Shown here: one piece after another, positions 1-8,628 of the stretch
Layout of the letters: the number at the start of each line of letters is the position of its first letter
How positions within the stretch are numbered: the first letter of the stretch is position 1
DNA from: Bremerella sp. JC817
GTDB taxonomy: Bacteria; Planctomycetota; Planctomycetia; Pirellulales; Pirellulaceae
Assembly (NCBI RefSeq): GCF_040718835.1
Contig: NZ_JBFEFG010000281.1
Location: 558,001-622,000, forward strand
Direction: 5' to 3'
Length of the DNA: 64,000 nucleotides
Notes under the pieces: generated by a model
Databases searched by the model: none
What the model saw: only the letters and a program-made list of their open reading frames with translations
What the model was told of the DNA's origin: nothing
Position numbers and translations under genes: made by a program

Positions 1-324
1 GGGAACACTTCGGTCGTGGTTTCCCCGGTGGTATCCCATGGCTGTTGCAAGCACTGCTCGGCTCCGGAACCTGCGGCTCCATCGGAAACTCCGCACGATT
101 CCTCTCCCGATTGCGACTGTTTCTGCAGCGAATCGGCCATCGTTGGCATAAAGGTCGATCTCGACGATCTTTCGGCCTCTGCCTGGTCCGCCTGCCTCCC
201 TCCGGCCCAGCAGTGGTTGGCGACGGAACTGCTTCCCCAGGCCACTCTGAAGTCGCACATCAAAATCCCTGGCATTGCCCCAGGGCGTTCTATGCGCGTC
301 GTTCTTGCGTCGCTGCAGATTTAA
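1..324 (+). CDS. Partial Cys-rich small protein, 5' end outside window
   Basis: The reading frame is open from the first base of the window to the stop at 324, so this is probably the C-terminal part of a gene that begins upstream; a GTG at 16 is only an in-frame possibility. The visible part has a CCxxC cluster (about residues 10-14 from that GTG) and a second CxCxC cluster (about 33-37), then a Cys-poor tail. I do not recognise a named family. It lies 148 bp upstream of a metal efflux adaptor gene on the same strand. The Cys pairs and the context suggest metal handling, but this is inference. Confidence 0.5.
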   Translation, partial: GNTSVVVSPVVSHGCCKHCSAPEPAAPSETPHDSSPDCDCFCSESAIVGIKVDLDDLSASAWSACLPPAQQWLATELLPQATLKSHIKIPGIAPGRSMRVVLASLQI

Positions 325-472
325 CGCTGCCATCTAAAAAGCGTTGTGTTAACGGTCCGGTTCTGCGCGTACCGCGTCGTGGAATCGGCTGCCTCTGCTT
401 CCCAGGTATCGGTTATTGAAACGAGCTCATGGTTCGTTCGACCAACCTGGCCCTCTTTGCGGAGTCCTGCAA

Positions 473-2098
473 ATGAGTCAAACAAATCTCGATATCCCCC
501 GTTCCAATCCTTCCACGTCAAGTCCGCCGTCGTCACGTGCTGGCTTGCAGCGAGTCTTTTCGTGGATCCTCGGAAGTATTGGGCCTATCGCCGTCCTGCT
601 TAGCTTCGCGGCGATCTTTGCATTCGGTCACTACACCGATTGGACAATGCCAAAGTTCGCCGCATTGACGGGGCAACCAGCGCCGGTCGCTGCCGATTGG
701 TGCGAAGAACATTCTGTGCCAGAGTCGATTTGTGTCGAGTGCAACGACTCTTTAATGGAAAAGACGCCCGACTTCGGCTGGTGCTCGGTTCATGGCGTCC
801 ATAACTGCGTGATCGAGCATCCCGAACTCGCCCAGCTCGCCGAACAGCCAACCATCTCTCCGGGAGACAAAGCCCGCGCAGAACTGGCCATGACGATGCC
901 TGTCTCGCGTGAGAACAACAGCGGCTGCACGACCTACCTTAGACGAATCCAATTCGCATCGGTCGATGCGGTCGCCCAGGCCGGCGTTGATGTCGAACTA
1001 GTGGAACGCCGTCGCATCGAACAAACCGTCTCCGGTAGCGCCGAGATTCTTTACGATCCGACGCGAACGGCCAGCTTTGCATCACGAACCGCCGGCAGCG
1101 TTTGGCGTGTCGAGAAGAATGTGGGTGATCCGGTTGAAGCTGGCGACGTGTTAGCCCTGGTCGAAGCGGAGCAAGTCGGCGCGTTGAAGTCGAATTTGAT
1201 CCGGGCACTCGCTGAACAATCGTTGCAGCGACAAAACGTGGAACGACTGCACATTGCCAAAGATGCCGTCGCTGGCGTTCGTCTGCTGGAAGCCGATGCC
1301 GCCCAGGCCAAAGCCGAGGCCGATGTGTTGAGCATCGTGCAGTCGCTAGAGAATCTGGGGCTATCGGTCGATTTGCAATCCATCGCCCAGTTATCAGAAC
1401 GAGAGGCCTTCGAGCAACTTCGCTTCTTAGGGATTCCCTCGGCCCTTCGGTCGCAGGTGCAAACCGCCACGGTAACTGCCAACCTGTTGCCGATTCGTTC
1501 ATCGATCGCAGGGGCCGTCGTCGAACGCAATGTCACTCAAGGGGAGGTGGTCGACACCCATCGTCCGCTGTTTCAAGTGACTGATACCCGGCAGATGTGG
1601 CTGATGCTTGATATTCCGCAGGAGGATCTCGAGCATGTTCAGCCAGGACAAAAGATTCGCTTTCGTGGCGACGGAAGCAGTCGCGAAATAACAGGCCAGG
1701 TCGACTGGATCAGCACCGCAGCCGACGCCCAGACGCGTCTGGTTAAAGTCCGAGCCGTGTTGCCGAACCCAGATGGCCGGCTCCGTGACAAGACCTACGG
1801 AACCGGAACGATTGTTCTACGAGAAGATCCTAACGCGATTGCGATTCCATCCGAGGCTGTCCACTGGGAAGGTTGTTGCCGTACGGTTTTCGTGCGTGAC
1901 AAGCATTACTTCGACAGTCCCGAAAGTCCCAAGGTATTCCACGTTCGCTCGGTTCGTCTCGGGGCGACCGACAAGGGCTATACCGAAGTTGTCGCAGGCC
2001 TGCTTCCTGGCGAGGTGGTTGCCACCACCGGAAGCGATGTGCTACGGGCCCAGCTTTTAAAGAATGGCCTGGGTGCCGGCTGCTGCGTGGACGAATAG
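473..2098 (+). CDS. CusB/CzcB-type RND efflux periplasmic adaptor with N-terminal Cys/His metal-binding region
   Basis: This is the membrane-fusion protein linking an inner-membrane RND pump to an outer-membrane channel. I chose the ATG at 473 because GGAG at 461-464 lies 8 bases before it; the frame extends further upstream without a better start. Residues about 28-52 form one membrane anchor. Then comes a Cys/His-rich stretch (WCEEH 76-80, C87, C90, WC 103-104, H107, C112), followed by the usual barrel-sandwich hybrid, helical hairpin and beta-barrel regions. At 541 residues it is longer than a typical CusB, largely because of the N-terminal region. The pump gene starts 12 bp downstream. 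A metal substrate (Cu/Ag or Zn/Co/Ni) is inferred from the partner pump; which metal is not clear. Confidence 0.88.
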   Translation: MSQTNLDIPRSNPSTSSPPSSRAGLQRVFSWILGSIGPIAVLLSFAAIFAFGHYTDWTMPKFAALTGQPAPVAADWCEEHSVPESICVECNDSLMEKTPDFGWCSVHGVHNCVIEHPELAQLAEQPTISPGDKARAELAMTMPVSRENNSGCTTYLRRIQFASVDAVAQAGVDVELVERRRIEQTVSGSAEILYDPTRTASFASRTAGSVWRVEKNVGDPVEAGDVLALVEAEQVGALKSNLIRALAEQSLQRQNVERLHIAKDAVAGVRLLEADAAQAKAEADVLSIVQSLENLGLSVDLQSIAQLSEREAFEQLRFLGIPSALRSQVQTATVTANLLPIRSSIAGAVVERNVTQGEVVDTHRPLFQVTDTRQMWLMLDIPQEDLEHVQPGQKIRFRGDGSSREITGQVDWISTAADAQTRLVKVRAVLPNPDGRLRDKTYGTGTIVLREDPNAIAIPSEAVHWEGCCRTVFVRDKHYFDSPESPKVFHVRSVRLGATDKGYTEVVAGLLPGEVVATTGSDVLRAQLLKNGLGAGCCVDE

Positions 2099-2110
2099 GG
2101 GACAACTTCG

Positions 2111-5100
2111 ATGCTGAATGGCCTGATCGACTTCTCGCTCCGGAATCGTGCCCTCGTGATTATCATCACGCTGGCATTTGCTGCTTGTGGCATTTATGCC
2201 CTGCAGCATCTGGACATCGATGCCTTTCCCGACACAACGCCGGTCCAGGTACAAATCAACACCACCGCCCCTGCCCTTTCCTCGGAAGAGGTTGAAAAGC
2301 AGATTACGTTTCCTGTCGAGCAAAGCATCAGTGGCTTGCCAGGGCTGACCGTGATGCGATCGATCTCGAAGTTCGGACTTTCTCAGGTCGTAGTGACCTT
2401 TGAAGATGGAATCGACATCTACTTCGCTCGCCAGTTAATTAACGAGCGTCTCTCGACGGTCGAGCTTCCGCTGGGAATTGTTCGCCCGCAGATGGGCCCC
2501 GTTTCAACAGGCCTGGGTGAAGTATTTCATTACGTGCTGACGTACGATGGTGTCGACTTCTCGACCGTCAGCGACTCCGAGCGAGTCAAACGCCTGACCG
2601 AGCTTCGCACGCTCCACGACTGGGTTGTGAAACCGCAATTGCGATCCGTTCCGGGTGTCGCCGAGGTGAACAGCTGGGGTGGCTACGAAAAGCAGTACCA
2701 GGTGCGTCTCGATCCCGATCGGCTACTGAAACATGGTCTGACTTATGAAGAAGTTGCCGACGCGATCGAGGCGAACAATGAAAACGTCGGGGGAGGCACC
2801 ATTACCGACGGAAGCGAAATGCTGCTGGTCCACGGCATCGGACGCACGGTGAACCTCGACGAGATTCGTAACATCGTCATCAAGGCAAAGGATGGCGTGC
2901 CGATTGTGGTGAGTGACGTTGCCGAAGTGCAGATCGGTCACGAAATCCGCCGCGGTACGGTTACTGCCGATGGGCAAGGCGAAGCGGTGCTGGGGCTCGG
3001 CTTCATGCTCATGGGAGAGAACAGCCATCAGGTGACCTGGGCACTGAAGAACAAACTGGAACAAGTTCGCAGTTCACTTCCCCCGGGAGTTATCATCAAA
3101 ACGGTCTACGACCGTACCGAGCTAGTGGACCATGTGATTCATACGGTTCAGAAGAACCTGTTCGAGGGAGGTTTGTTGGTCGTTGCCGTCCTGTTCATCT
3201 TCCTCGGAAATCTTCGGGCAGGCTTCATCGTGGCCCTCGCAATTCCGCTTTCGATGCTATTTGCCTTCTCTGGCATGCTGCAAGTGGGTATCGCGGCCAG
3301 TCTCTTAAGTCTCGGGGCAATCGACTTCGGTTTAGTTGTCGACAGTTCAGTCGTCATGATCGAAAACTGCGTACGGCATCTTTCCCACAATCGCGATGGG
3401 AGGAGCCGACTGGAAATCATCCGCGATGCAGCCGTCGAAGTTCGCAAACCAACCATGTTCGGCGAGCTGATCATCATGATCGTCTACTTGCCGATCCTCA
3501 CACTGGAAGGGGTCGAAGGCAAGCTATTTCGCCCAATGGCGTTGACAGTGATCATGGCGTTGGCGGGCTCCATGATTCTTTCCCTAACCTTGATGCCCGT
3601 TCTGGCAAGCTTCCTGCTGCCGCGAAACTTGAAAGAGAAGGAACCACTGCTGATCCGAGGGTTGAAGCGGCTTTACGCTCCAATCCTTCGATTCACGATG
3701 CACAACAAGTTTGTCGTGATCGGGACGGCGGTTTGCCTGTTTGTCGCTGTCTTTGGATTGATCGCCCCTAATCTTGGCTCCGAGTTTGTGCCTCGCTTGT
3801 CGGAAGGCGCGATCACGCTGAACGTTGTTCGCCTGGCAGGGACCGATCTGGAAGAATCCATCCGCTACAACACGCGCATGGAGAAAGTCTTGCTCAAACA
3901 GTTTCCGGACGAGATCGCTCACGTCTGGAGTCGTGTTGGCACGGCAGAGGTCGCAACCGATCCGATGGGCACCGAACTGACCGATCTCTTCATCACGCTC
4001 CGGCCCCGGAAAGAATGGACCAAGGCGACCAGCCAGGAAACGTTAACACGGCTCATCCAAGAGGAACTCCGCGACTTGCCAGGTCCGCGGCTTGCTTTGT
4101 CGCAGCCGATCGAAATGCGAATGAACGAGATGATTTCCGGTGTCCGCGCCGACGTGGCTGCCATTCTATATGGCGACGATCTCGACCTGATGGTTCGCAA
4201 AGCGAGTGAGATTGAACAGCTCCTGAAGTCGATTCCAGGGGCTGCCGACGTCAAGGTCGAACAAGTTACTGGCCAGCCGGTCTTGCAAATCAAGATCAAG
4301 CAGGATGCGATTGCCCGATATGGCGTGCCAACCCGCAACGTGATGAACCTGGTACGTTCGCTGGGCAGCCACCATGTCGGCGAAGTTTACGAAGGGCAAC
4401 TTCGTTTCCCTCTGACGATCCGCTTACCGGAAGAAGTCCGTGCCGACCAGGATGCGATCGCCAACATCCTGGTCGCTACCTCCTCTGGTCAACGGATTCC
4501 GCTTGATCGGCTCGCTTCGATCGAACGGGTCGACGAGCCAAACACCATCAAACGGGAATGGTATCAACGTCGCATCACGATCGAAGCCAATGTACGTGGA
4601 CGTGACATGGGAAGCTTTGTAGCAGAAGCCCGCCAGGCGGTCGCTGACCAGATTGTCTTGCCGCCGGGACGGTATCGCGTGGAATGGGGAGGACAATTCG
4701 AGAACCTGCAACGGGCTCAACAGCGTCTGATGATTGTCGTGCCGATCGCCCTGCTTATGATCCTTGCGTTGCTCTACATGACCTACCACAACTGGGTCGA
4801 TGCCATCCGGGTATTCACTGGGGTTCCGTTTGCCTGGATTGGTGGAGTGATCGCATTATGGATTCGCGATATGCCTTTCTCCATCTCGGCCGCCGTCGGC
4901 TTCATCGCCTTGTCCGGGGTCGCGGTTCTCGACGACATGCTGCTTGTTTCAACCATACGTCAGCTGCGTCGAAAAGGTCGAAGCCTCGACGATGCCGTCG
5001 AAGAGGCCGCCATGACACGACTGCGTCCGATTTTGATGACCACGCTCGTTGCCAGCCTCGGCTTCGTACCGATGGCGTTCAGCACTGGCATGGGAGCCGA

Positions 5101-5314
5101 AGTGCAACGACCGTTGGCCACCGTGGTGATTGGGGGCGTTTGCAGCGCGATGGTCATGAGCCTACTGGTGCTTCGTGTGCTGTACATGGTCTTCAATCCC
5201 CGGGACGAGGCAGCTGGTGGCAATGATGGCGGCGATCATCATGATGAGGAAGCGTCTCAGCCGCCACCCCAGCAACCAGATACCGGGCGAGTCGCAGAAC
5301 TCGCCTCGTCTTAA
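2111..5314 (+). CDS. CusA/CzcA-family heavy-metal RND efflux pump
   Basis: Proton-driven inner-membrane exporter of metal cations, 1,067 residues as usual for the HME-RND family. The proton-relay acidic residues of CzcA-type pumps are present in the AIDFGLVVDSSVVMIEN segment (D405, D411, E418), with the same spacing as in CzcA. The porter-domain sequence QPIEMRMNEMISGVRADVA resembles the CzcA group of divalent-cation pumps more than CusA, as far as I can judge by eye. The C-terminal tail (about residues 1036-1060) has several acidic and His residues that could bind metal. It directly follows the adaptor gene. No outer-membrane channel gene is in the immediate neighbourhood; it may lie upstream of the window. 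Confidence 0.93.
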   Translation: MLNGLIDFSLRNRALVIIITLAFAACGIYALQHLDIDAFPDTTPVQVQINTTAPALSSEEVEKQITFPVEQSISGLPGLTVMRSISKFGLSQVVVTFEDGIDIYFARQLINERLSTVELPLGIVRPQMGPVSTGLGEVFHYVLTYDGVDFSTVSDSERVKRLTELRTLHDWVVKPQLRSVPGVAEVNSWGGYEKQYQVRLDPDRLLKHGLTYEEVADAIEANNENVGGGTITDGSEMLLVHGIGRTVNLDEIRNIVIKAKDGVPIVVSDVAEVQIGHEIRRGTVTADGQGEAVLGLGFMLMGENSHQVTWALKNKLEQVRSSLPPGVIIKTVYDRTELVDHVIHTVQKNLFEGGLLVVAVLFIFLGNLRAGFIVALAIPLSMLFAFSGMLQVGIAASLLSLGAIDFGLVVDSSVVMIENCVRHLSHNRDGRSRLEIIRDAAVEVRKPTMFGELIIMIVYLPILTLEGVEGKLFRPMALTVIMALAGSMILSLTLMPVLASFLLPRNLKEKEPLLIRGLKRLYAPILRFTMHNKFVVIGTAVCLFVAVFGLIAPNLGSEFVPRLSEGAITLNVVRLAGTDLEESIRYNTRMEKVLLKQFPDEIAHVWSRVGTAEVATDPMGTELTDLFITLRPRKEWTKATSQETLTRLIQEELRDLPGPRLALSQPIEMRMNEMISGVRADVAAILYGDDLDLMVRKASEIEQLLKSIPGAADVKVEQVTGQPVLQIKIKQDAIARYGVPTRNVMNLVRSLGSHHVGEVYEGQLRFPLTIRLPEEVRADQDAIANILVATSSGQRIPLDRLASIERVDEPNTIKREWYQRRITIEANVRGRDMGSFVAEARQAVADQIVLPPGRYRVEWGGQFENLQRAQQRLMIVVPIALLMILALLYMTYHNWVDAIRVFTGVPFAWIGGVIALWIRDMPFSISAAVGFIALSGVAVLDDMLLVSTIRQLRRKGRSLDDAVEEAAMTRLRPILMTTLVASLGFVPMAFSTGMGAEVQRPLATVVIGGVCSAMVMSLLVLRVLYMVFNPRDEAAGGNDGGDHHDEEASQPPPQQPDTGRVAELASS

Positions 5315-5352
5315 TCGAATGTTTTTAATCACCTTTCAAGAAGGAGAATTGT

Positions 5353-5763
5353 ATGAAGTGGATGTCTCGATTTTCAAGTTTGGCGGTAGGGTTCGTTGCG
5401 ATTACCGCGTTGACACTAACCGGTTGCGGCACAAGCCAGACGGCGATGGGCGATTCGGACGAGCACTCTGAAGTGGCCCACGACGACCATGATCATGGAC
5501 ACGAACATGGGGATGAGCATGTCCATGGCGAGTGGTGGTGCGTCGAACATGGTATCCCGGAAGAAGTTTGTGCACGCTGCGATTCGAGTCTGATTGCGGA
5601 CTTCAAAGCGGCCGACGACTGGTGCGAAGACCACAACCGCCCTGACTCGCAATGCTTTGTCTGCACCCCAGGACTGTTCGACAAGTTCGCTGCCCGGTAC
5701 AAAGCCAAATATGGCGAAGATCCTCCCAAGCCAGAAGAACTGGCGAAAGACGGAGACTCCTAG
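5353..5763 (+). CDS. Putative metal-binding lipoprotein with His-rich segment and two WC..C..C repeats
   Basis: A 136-residue exported lipoprotein: hydrophobic signal, lipobox LTGC with C25, then a His/Asp-rich segment at residues 37-58, then two related repeats (WCVEH 62-66 with C73 and C76; WCEDH 90-94 with C101 and C104). The same WCxEHxxPExxCxxC pattern is in the N-terminal region of the CusB-like adaptor two genes upstream. A strong ribosome-binding site (AAGGAG at 5341-5346) supports the start. It sits 38 bp after the pump gene and is probably cotranscribed. I infer a periplasm-facing metal chaperone or buffer for the pump; I know no characterised homologue. Confidence 0.75.
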   Translation: MKWMSRFSSLAVGFVAITALTLTGCGTSQTAMGDSDEHSEVAHDDHDHGHEHGDEHVHGEWWCVEHGIPEEVCARCDSSLIADFKAADDWCEDHNRPDSQCFVCTPGLFDKFAARYKAKYGEDPPKPEELAKDGDS

Positions 5764-5849
5764 TCGGGGCAGTGACAAGTCTTGATTGGCTTCGCGGCGT
5801 CAGATGCCCGACCTGGCATTCTGTCGCCGCAAGGCCATCGCCTCCTTGA

Positions 5850-6272
5850 ATGACAATCATGCCGTACGCCCAACATTCGATCTGGCTTACCGCTCTAACG
5901 TTTGCCCTGCTGATCGGCCTGGCAAGTTGTGCGCGGCAACCTCCCTTAGAATCGCCGGTTATTCTCGACCCGGTCACGGACGCGTCGTTCGATCGCGAAG
6001 TGCTGAAATCTTCCATCCCGGTGCTGGTCGTCATGACGGCGAATTGGTGTCCGAAATGCGCCCAAGCCAAGCCTTTGCTTCAAGAGATGTCGGAACGACT
6101 TCAAGGGAAGGTTCGCGTTCGTGAAGTTGATGCCGAACGCAATCGATTTCTCGCCGAGAAGTACGACGTTCACCAATACCCGACTTATCTGATCTTTGAT
6201 GCCGGCACGCTTCAAGAGCGTTTCGTCGGCGACGAAGGCGTTGATCGTGTTCGTGAAACGCTCAATCGATAG
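5850..6272 (+). CDS. Thioredoxin-fold lipoprotein
   Basis: A 140-residue protein with a lipoprotein signal (LASC, C27) and a thioredoxin-like domain from about residue 45. The active-site motif is W-C67-P-K-C70 in the context TANWCPKC, and the cis-Pro loop is visible in YDVHQYPTYLIF. A redox-active, exported, anchored thioredoxin is expected; the likely role is reduction or isomerisation of disulfides in exported proteins, here perhaps the Cys-rich proteins of the adjacent metal efflux genes. It lies 86 bp after the lipoprotein gene and is the last gene before the strand switch. Confidence 0.85.
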   Translation: MTIMPYAQHSIWLTALTFALLIGLASCARQPPLESPVILDPVTDASFDREVLKSSIPVLVVMTANWCPKCAQAKPLLQEMSERLQGKVRVREVDAERNRFLAEKYDVHQYPTYLIFDAGTLQERFVGDEGVDRVRETLNR

Positions 6273-6314
6273 GCGGTCGACTGTTTCTTACTGGTCGCTT
6301 AGGCATTTGGGCAA

Positions 6315-7160
6315 TTAGAAACGTAGCCCGGCCCCAACATTGGTGAAGAAGTTCGGAGATTGGTCGTTCAGTCCCCAGCCGAAGCGAACACCGACTTCGA
6401 CATTGGGCGTCACCAGGCAATGCACACCGGGGCTGACAAAATGCTGCGTGCTTTCGACTTCACGTCCTTCGGTGAAGACACCGAAGTATTCGATGTGCCC
6501 TTTCCAGCGTTCGCCAAACGGGACCTTCAGTACGGTGGATGGTGCCCAGACATGGAAGTGGTCTTCCTCGAAGCTGCCGGTGCTGTAGCGCATTGCGGAA
6601 TCCCAGACCCAGTTGTTCGCGAACTTCCAACCACCGACGTACGTTACGGAAAGGTTGCTATCGTTTGCCTCGCCACTGGTGGGCGTGAAACCTTGCACGA
6701 TCAATGAACTTTCTGGCAGCCAGTCCGACTGCTCGGTCAGAAAGAACTTGGCACCATACAAAATGGTACTCTCACGTTCGAGCATCGTTTCATCCTCGAA
6801 CTCGTCCGGGATATTGCCTGAAACCGGATTGCCCGCGCCACCTACTTCGTAGTTCCAGCCAAGACGAAGTTCGATGTTTTCCGTTATCCCGTAGCGGGTG
6901 ACAATTTCGGGATAGCTATGCGTTTCTGGAACGCCGCGGTTGTCGATGAACGTATAGGCCGATTCGACGACCAGCCAGTTCTTTCCTACGACACTCGTTG
7001 CTGGAGTGAACGAGTCGCGATCGGTCTCGATTTCGCTTTCCTCCGCCTCTTCAAAAGCAGACTCCGCGAATCCTTCGAACGCCATTTGGGCCTGGGCAAG
7101 GTTCGCTCCCGCAGCCCATATCAATCCCAGCCAAACCAGAACCTGCCGATACGAATTCAT
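6315..7160 (-). CDS. Outer-membrane beta-barrel protein, transporter/phenol MetA-pathway-like
   Basis: A 281-residue exported protein with a signal peptide (about residues 1-25, ending AQA) and repeated amphipathic beta strands such as WLVVESAYTFID and IELRLGWNYEV. It ends in a C-terminal Phe (GAGLRF), as is usual for outer-membrane barrels. The overall look matches the family often annotated as transporter or putative MetA-pathway of phenol degradation protein; members have no proven common substrate. The gene is convergent with the thioredoxin gene (42 bp apart). I cannot tie it functionally to either neighbour. Confidence 0.7.
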   Translation of the reverse strand: MNSYRQVLVWLGLIWAAGANLAQAQMAFEGFAESAFEEAEESEIETDRDSFTPATSVVGKNWLVVESAYTFIDNRGVPETHSYPEIVTRYGITENIELRLGWNYEVGGAGNPVSGNIPDEFEDETMLERESTILYGAKFFLTEQSDWLPESSLIVQGFTPTSGEANDSNLSVTYVGGWKFANNWVWDSAMRYSTGSFEEDHFHVWAPSTVLKVPFGERWKGHIEYFGVFTEGREVESTQHFVSPGVHCLVTPNVEVGVRFGWGLNDQSPNFFTNVGAGLRF

Positions 7161-7324
7161 CGTCGACTTCCTGCCGAATTCAAGACGCTACCAATGCCCA
7201 TAGTTCTTTTCGGCAGCCCTGACAGGCTGGCGAACTAAATTCGTCTCTGGTCTGAGAACTTCTTCTTTCCCAGTCGATTCAATCGTCGCGAATTGCTAGC
7301 AACCTGGTTCCACCTGCGCGAGAA

Positions 7325-8626
7325 CTACACTTCCGCCAGTGGCGCGTCCGCATCGCCAAACGATGGCAGTTGGACCCCCATCTTGTTCATTATTGACAGA
7401 TAGAGCCGGCACATCTGCCGATTCGGTTGATCTCGATAGTCGAGGTTCTGCCCTCCTTTTATTTGCCCACCTGCGGTCCCCAGCATGACGACCGGCAATT
7501 TGGTCGCATCGTGATGACCGTTGAGCATGCTCGAGCAGAGCATCAGCATCGAATTGTCCAGCAGCGTTCGCTCTCCTTCCTGAATACTGTCCATCCGCTT
7601 GGCGATATAGGCCATCTGTTCAAGGAAGAACTGATTCACCTTCAGCCAATCATCCGAGTCGGTATGCGACAACAAATGATGAATCATGTAGTCGATACCC
7701 AGATGCGGGAATCGCAGCGTGCCATGGTCGTTGTTCAGCTTCAACGTGCAGACCCGCGTCGTATCGGTCTGGAAGGCCAGCACCAGAATATCCGACATCA
7801 ATCGCATGTGCTCGACGATATCCTGCGGATAGCCATCCGCTGGCCGGGGCATGTCTGGCTCGGTGCGTGTCGGCCGCCAACCTTGCATTTCGCCACGTTT
7901 GCCTGCCTTCGCGATCCGCTGCTCGACTTCGCGAACGGAAGTCAGGTACTCGTCCAGTTTCTGTCGATCGCCCTGGCTCAAACCGCGACGGAAGTCACTC
8001 GCATCTTCCAATACCGCATCGAGCACACTCAAGTTCTCGCGACCCGATGTATCTTTAAACAACTGATCGAATGCCAAGGCGGGATAAACTTCCAGCGGAG
8101 TCGGCGTCGTTGGGCTGCTCCATGAAATGTGCGAACTGTAGAGCATCGAATAGTTCTTGTGCACTGACGGATTGGCCTTCTCGCAACCGAGCACCAGGCT
8201 CGGCAGCTTGGTCATATGTCCGACGCTTTGAGCAACAACCTGATCGACACTCGTGCCAGAACGAATCACGCCGCCCGATGCCAATGGCGCGCCCGAAAGG
8301 AGGTTGCCGGTTTGCGAACTGTGAATGTTCCCCTTCAAGGCTTCAGCGTTGTACAACCCCTGAACAAAAGTTAGGCGATCGCGGTAGTCCTTCAAAGGAG
8401 CCAACACGTCGCCCAGTTCCATCTCGACACCACTTCCCTTGACCCACCATTGTCGCGAATGGAAGCCGCAGCCAGAGAACAAAATCGCCATGCGTACTGG
8501 CGGTTCGTTCACCCGACTATTGGTCGGCACTTCATCGGCGAAGGCCTGGACCGATTCCATCCATGGCAACGCCATCGAGACCCCCAGACCACGCAAAACA
8601 GTGCGGCGCGTCAATTTTCGATTCAT
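7325..8626 (-). CDS. DUF1552 family exported protein
   Basis: A 433-residue protein of the DUF1552 family, very common in planctomycetes and almost always encoded next to a multidomain DUF1592-type cytochrome, as here. The N-terminus MNRKLTRRTVLRGLG carries a twin-arginine-like RR followed by a hydrophobic stretch, indicating export. The family fold relates to sulfatase/alkaline-phosphatase-like DUF1501 proteins, but no enzymatic activity is established. Its ATG at 8626 lies 2 bp after the stop of the upstream cytochrome gene, with GAAGGGC at 8636-8642 as ribosome-binding site, so the two are translationally coupled. Confidence 0.9.
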   Translation of the reverse strand: MNRKLTRRTVLRGLGVSMALPWMESVQAFADEVPTNSRVNEPPVRMAILFSGCGFHSRQWWVKGSGVEMELGDVLAPLKDYRDRLTFVQGLYNAEALKGNIHSSQTGNLLSGAPLASGGVIRSGTSVDQVVAQSVGHMTKLPSLVLGCEKANPSVHKNYSMLYSSHISWSSPTTPTPLEVYPALAFDQLFKDTSGRENLSVLDAVLEDASDFRRGLSQGDRQKLDEYLTSVREVEQRIAKAGKRGEMQGWRPTRTEPDMPRPADGYPQDIVEHMRLMSDILVLAFQTDTTRVCTLKLNNDHGTLRFPHLGIDYMIHHLLSHTDSDDWLKVNQFFLEQMAYIAKRMDSIQEGERTLLDNSMLMLCSSMLNGHHDATKLPVVMLGTAGGQIKGGQNLDYRDQPNRQMCRLYLSIMNKMGVQLPSFGDADAPLAEV

Positions 8627-8628
8627 GA

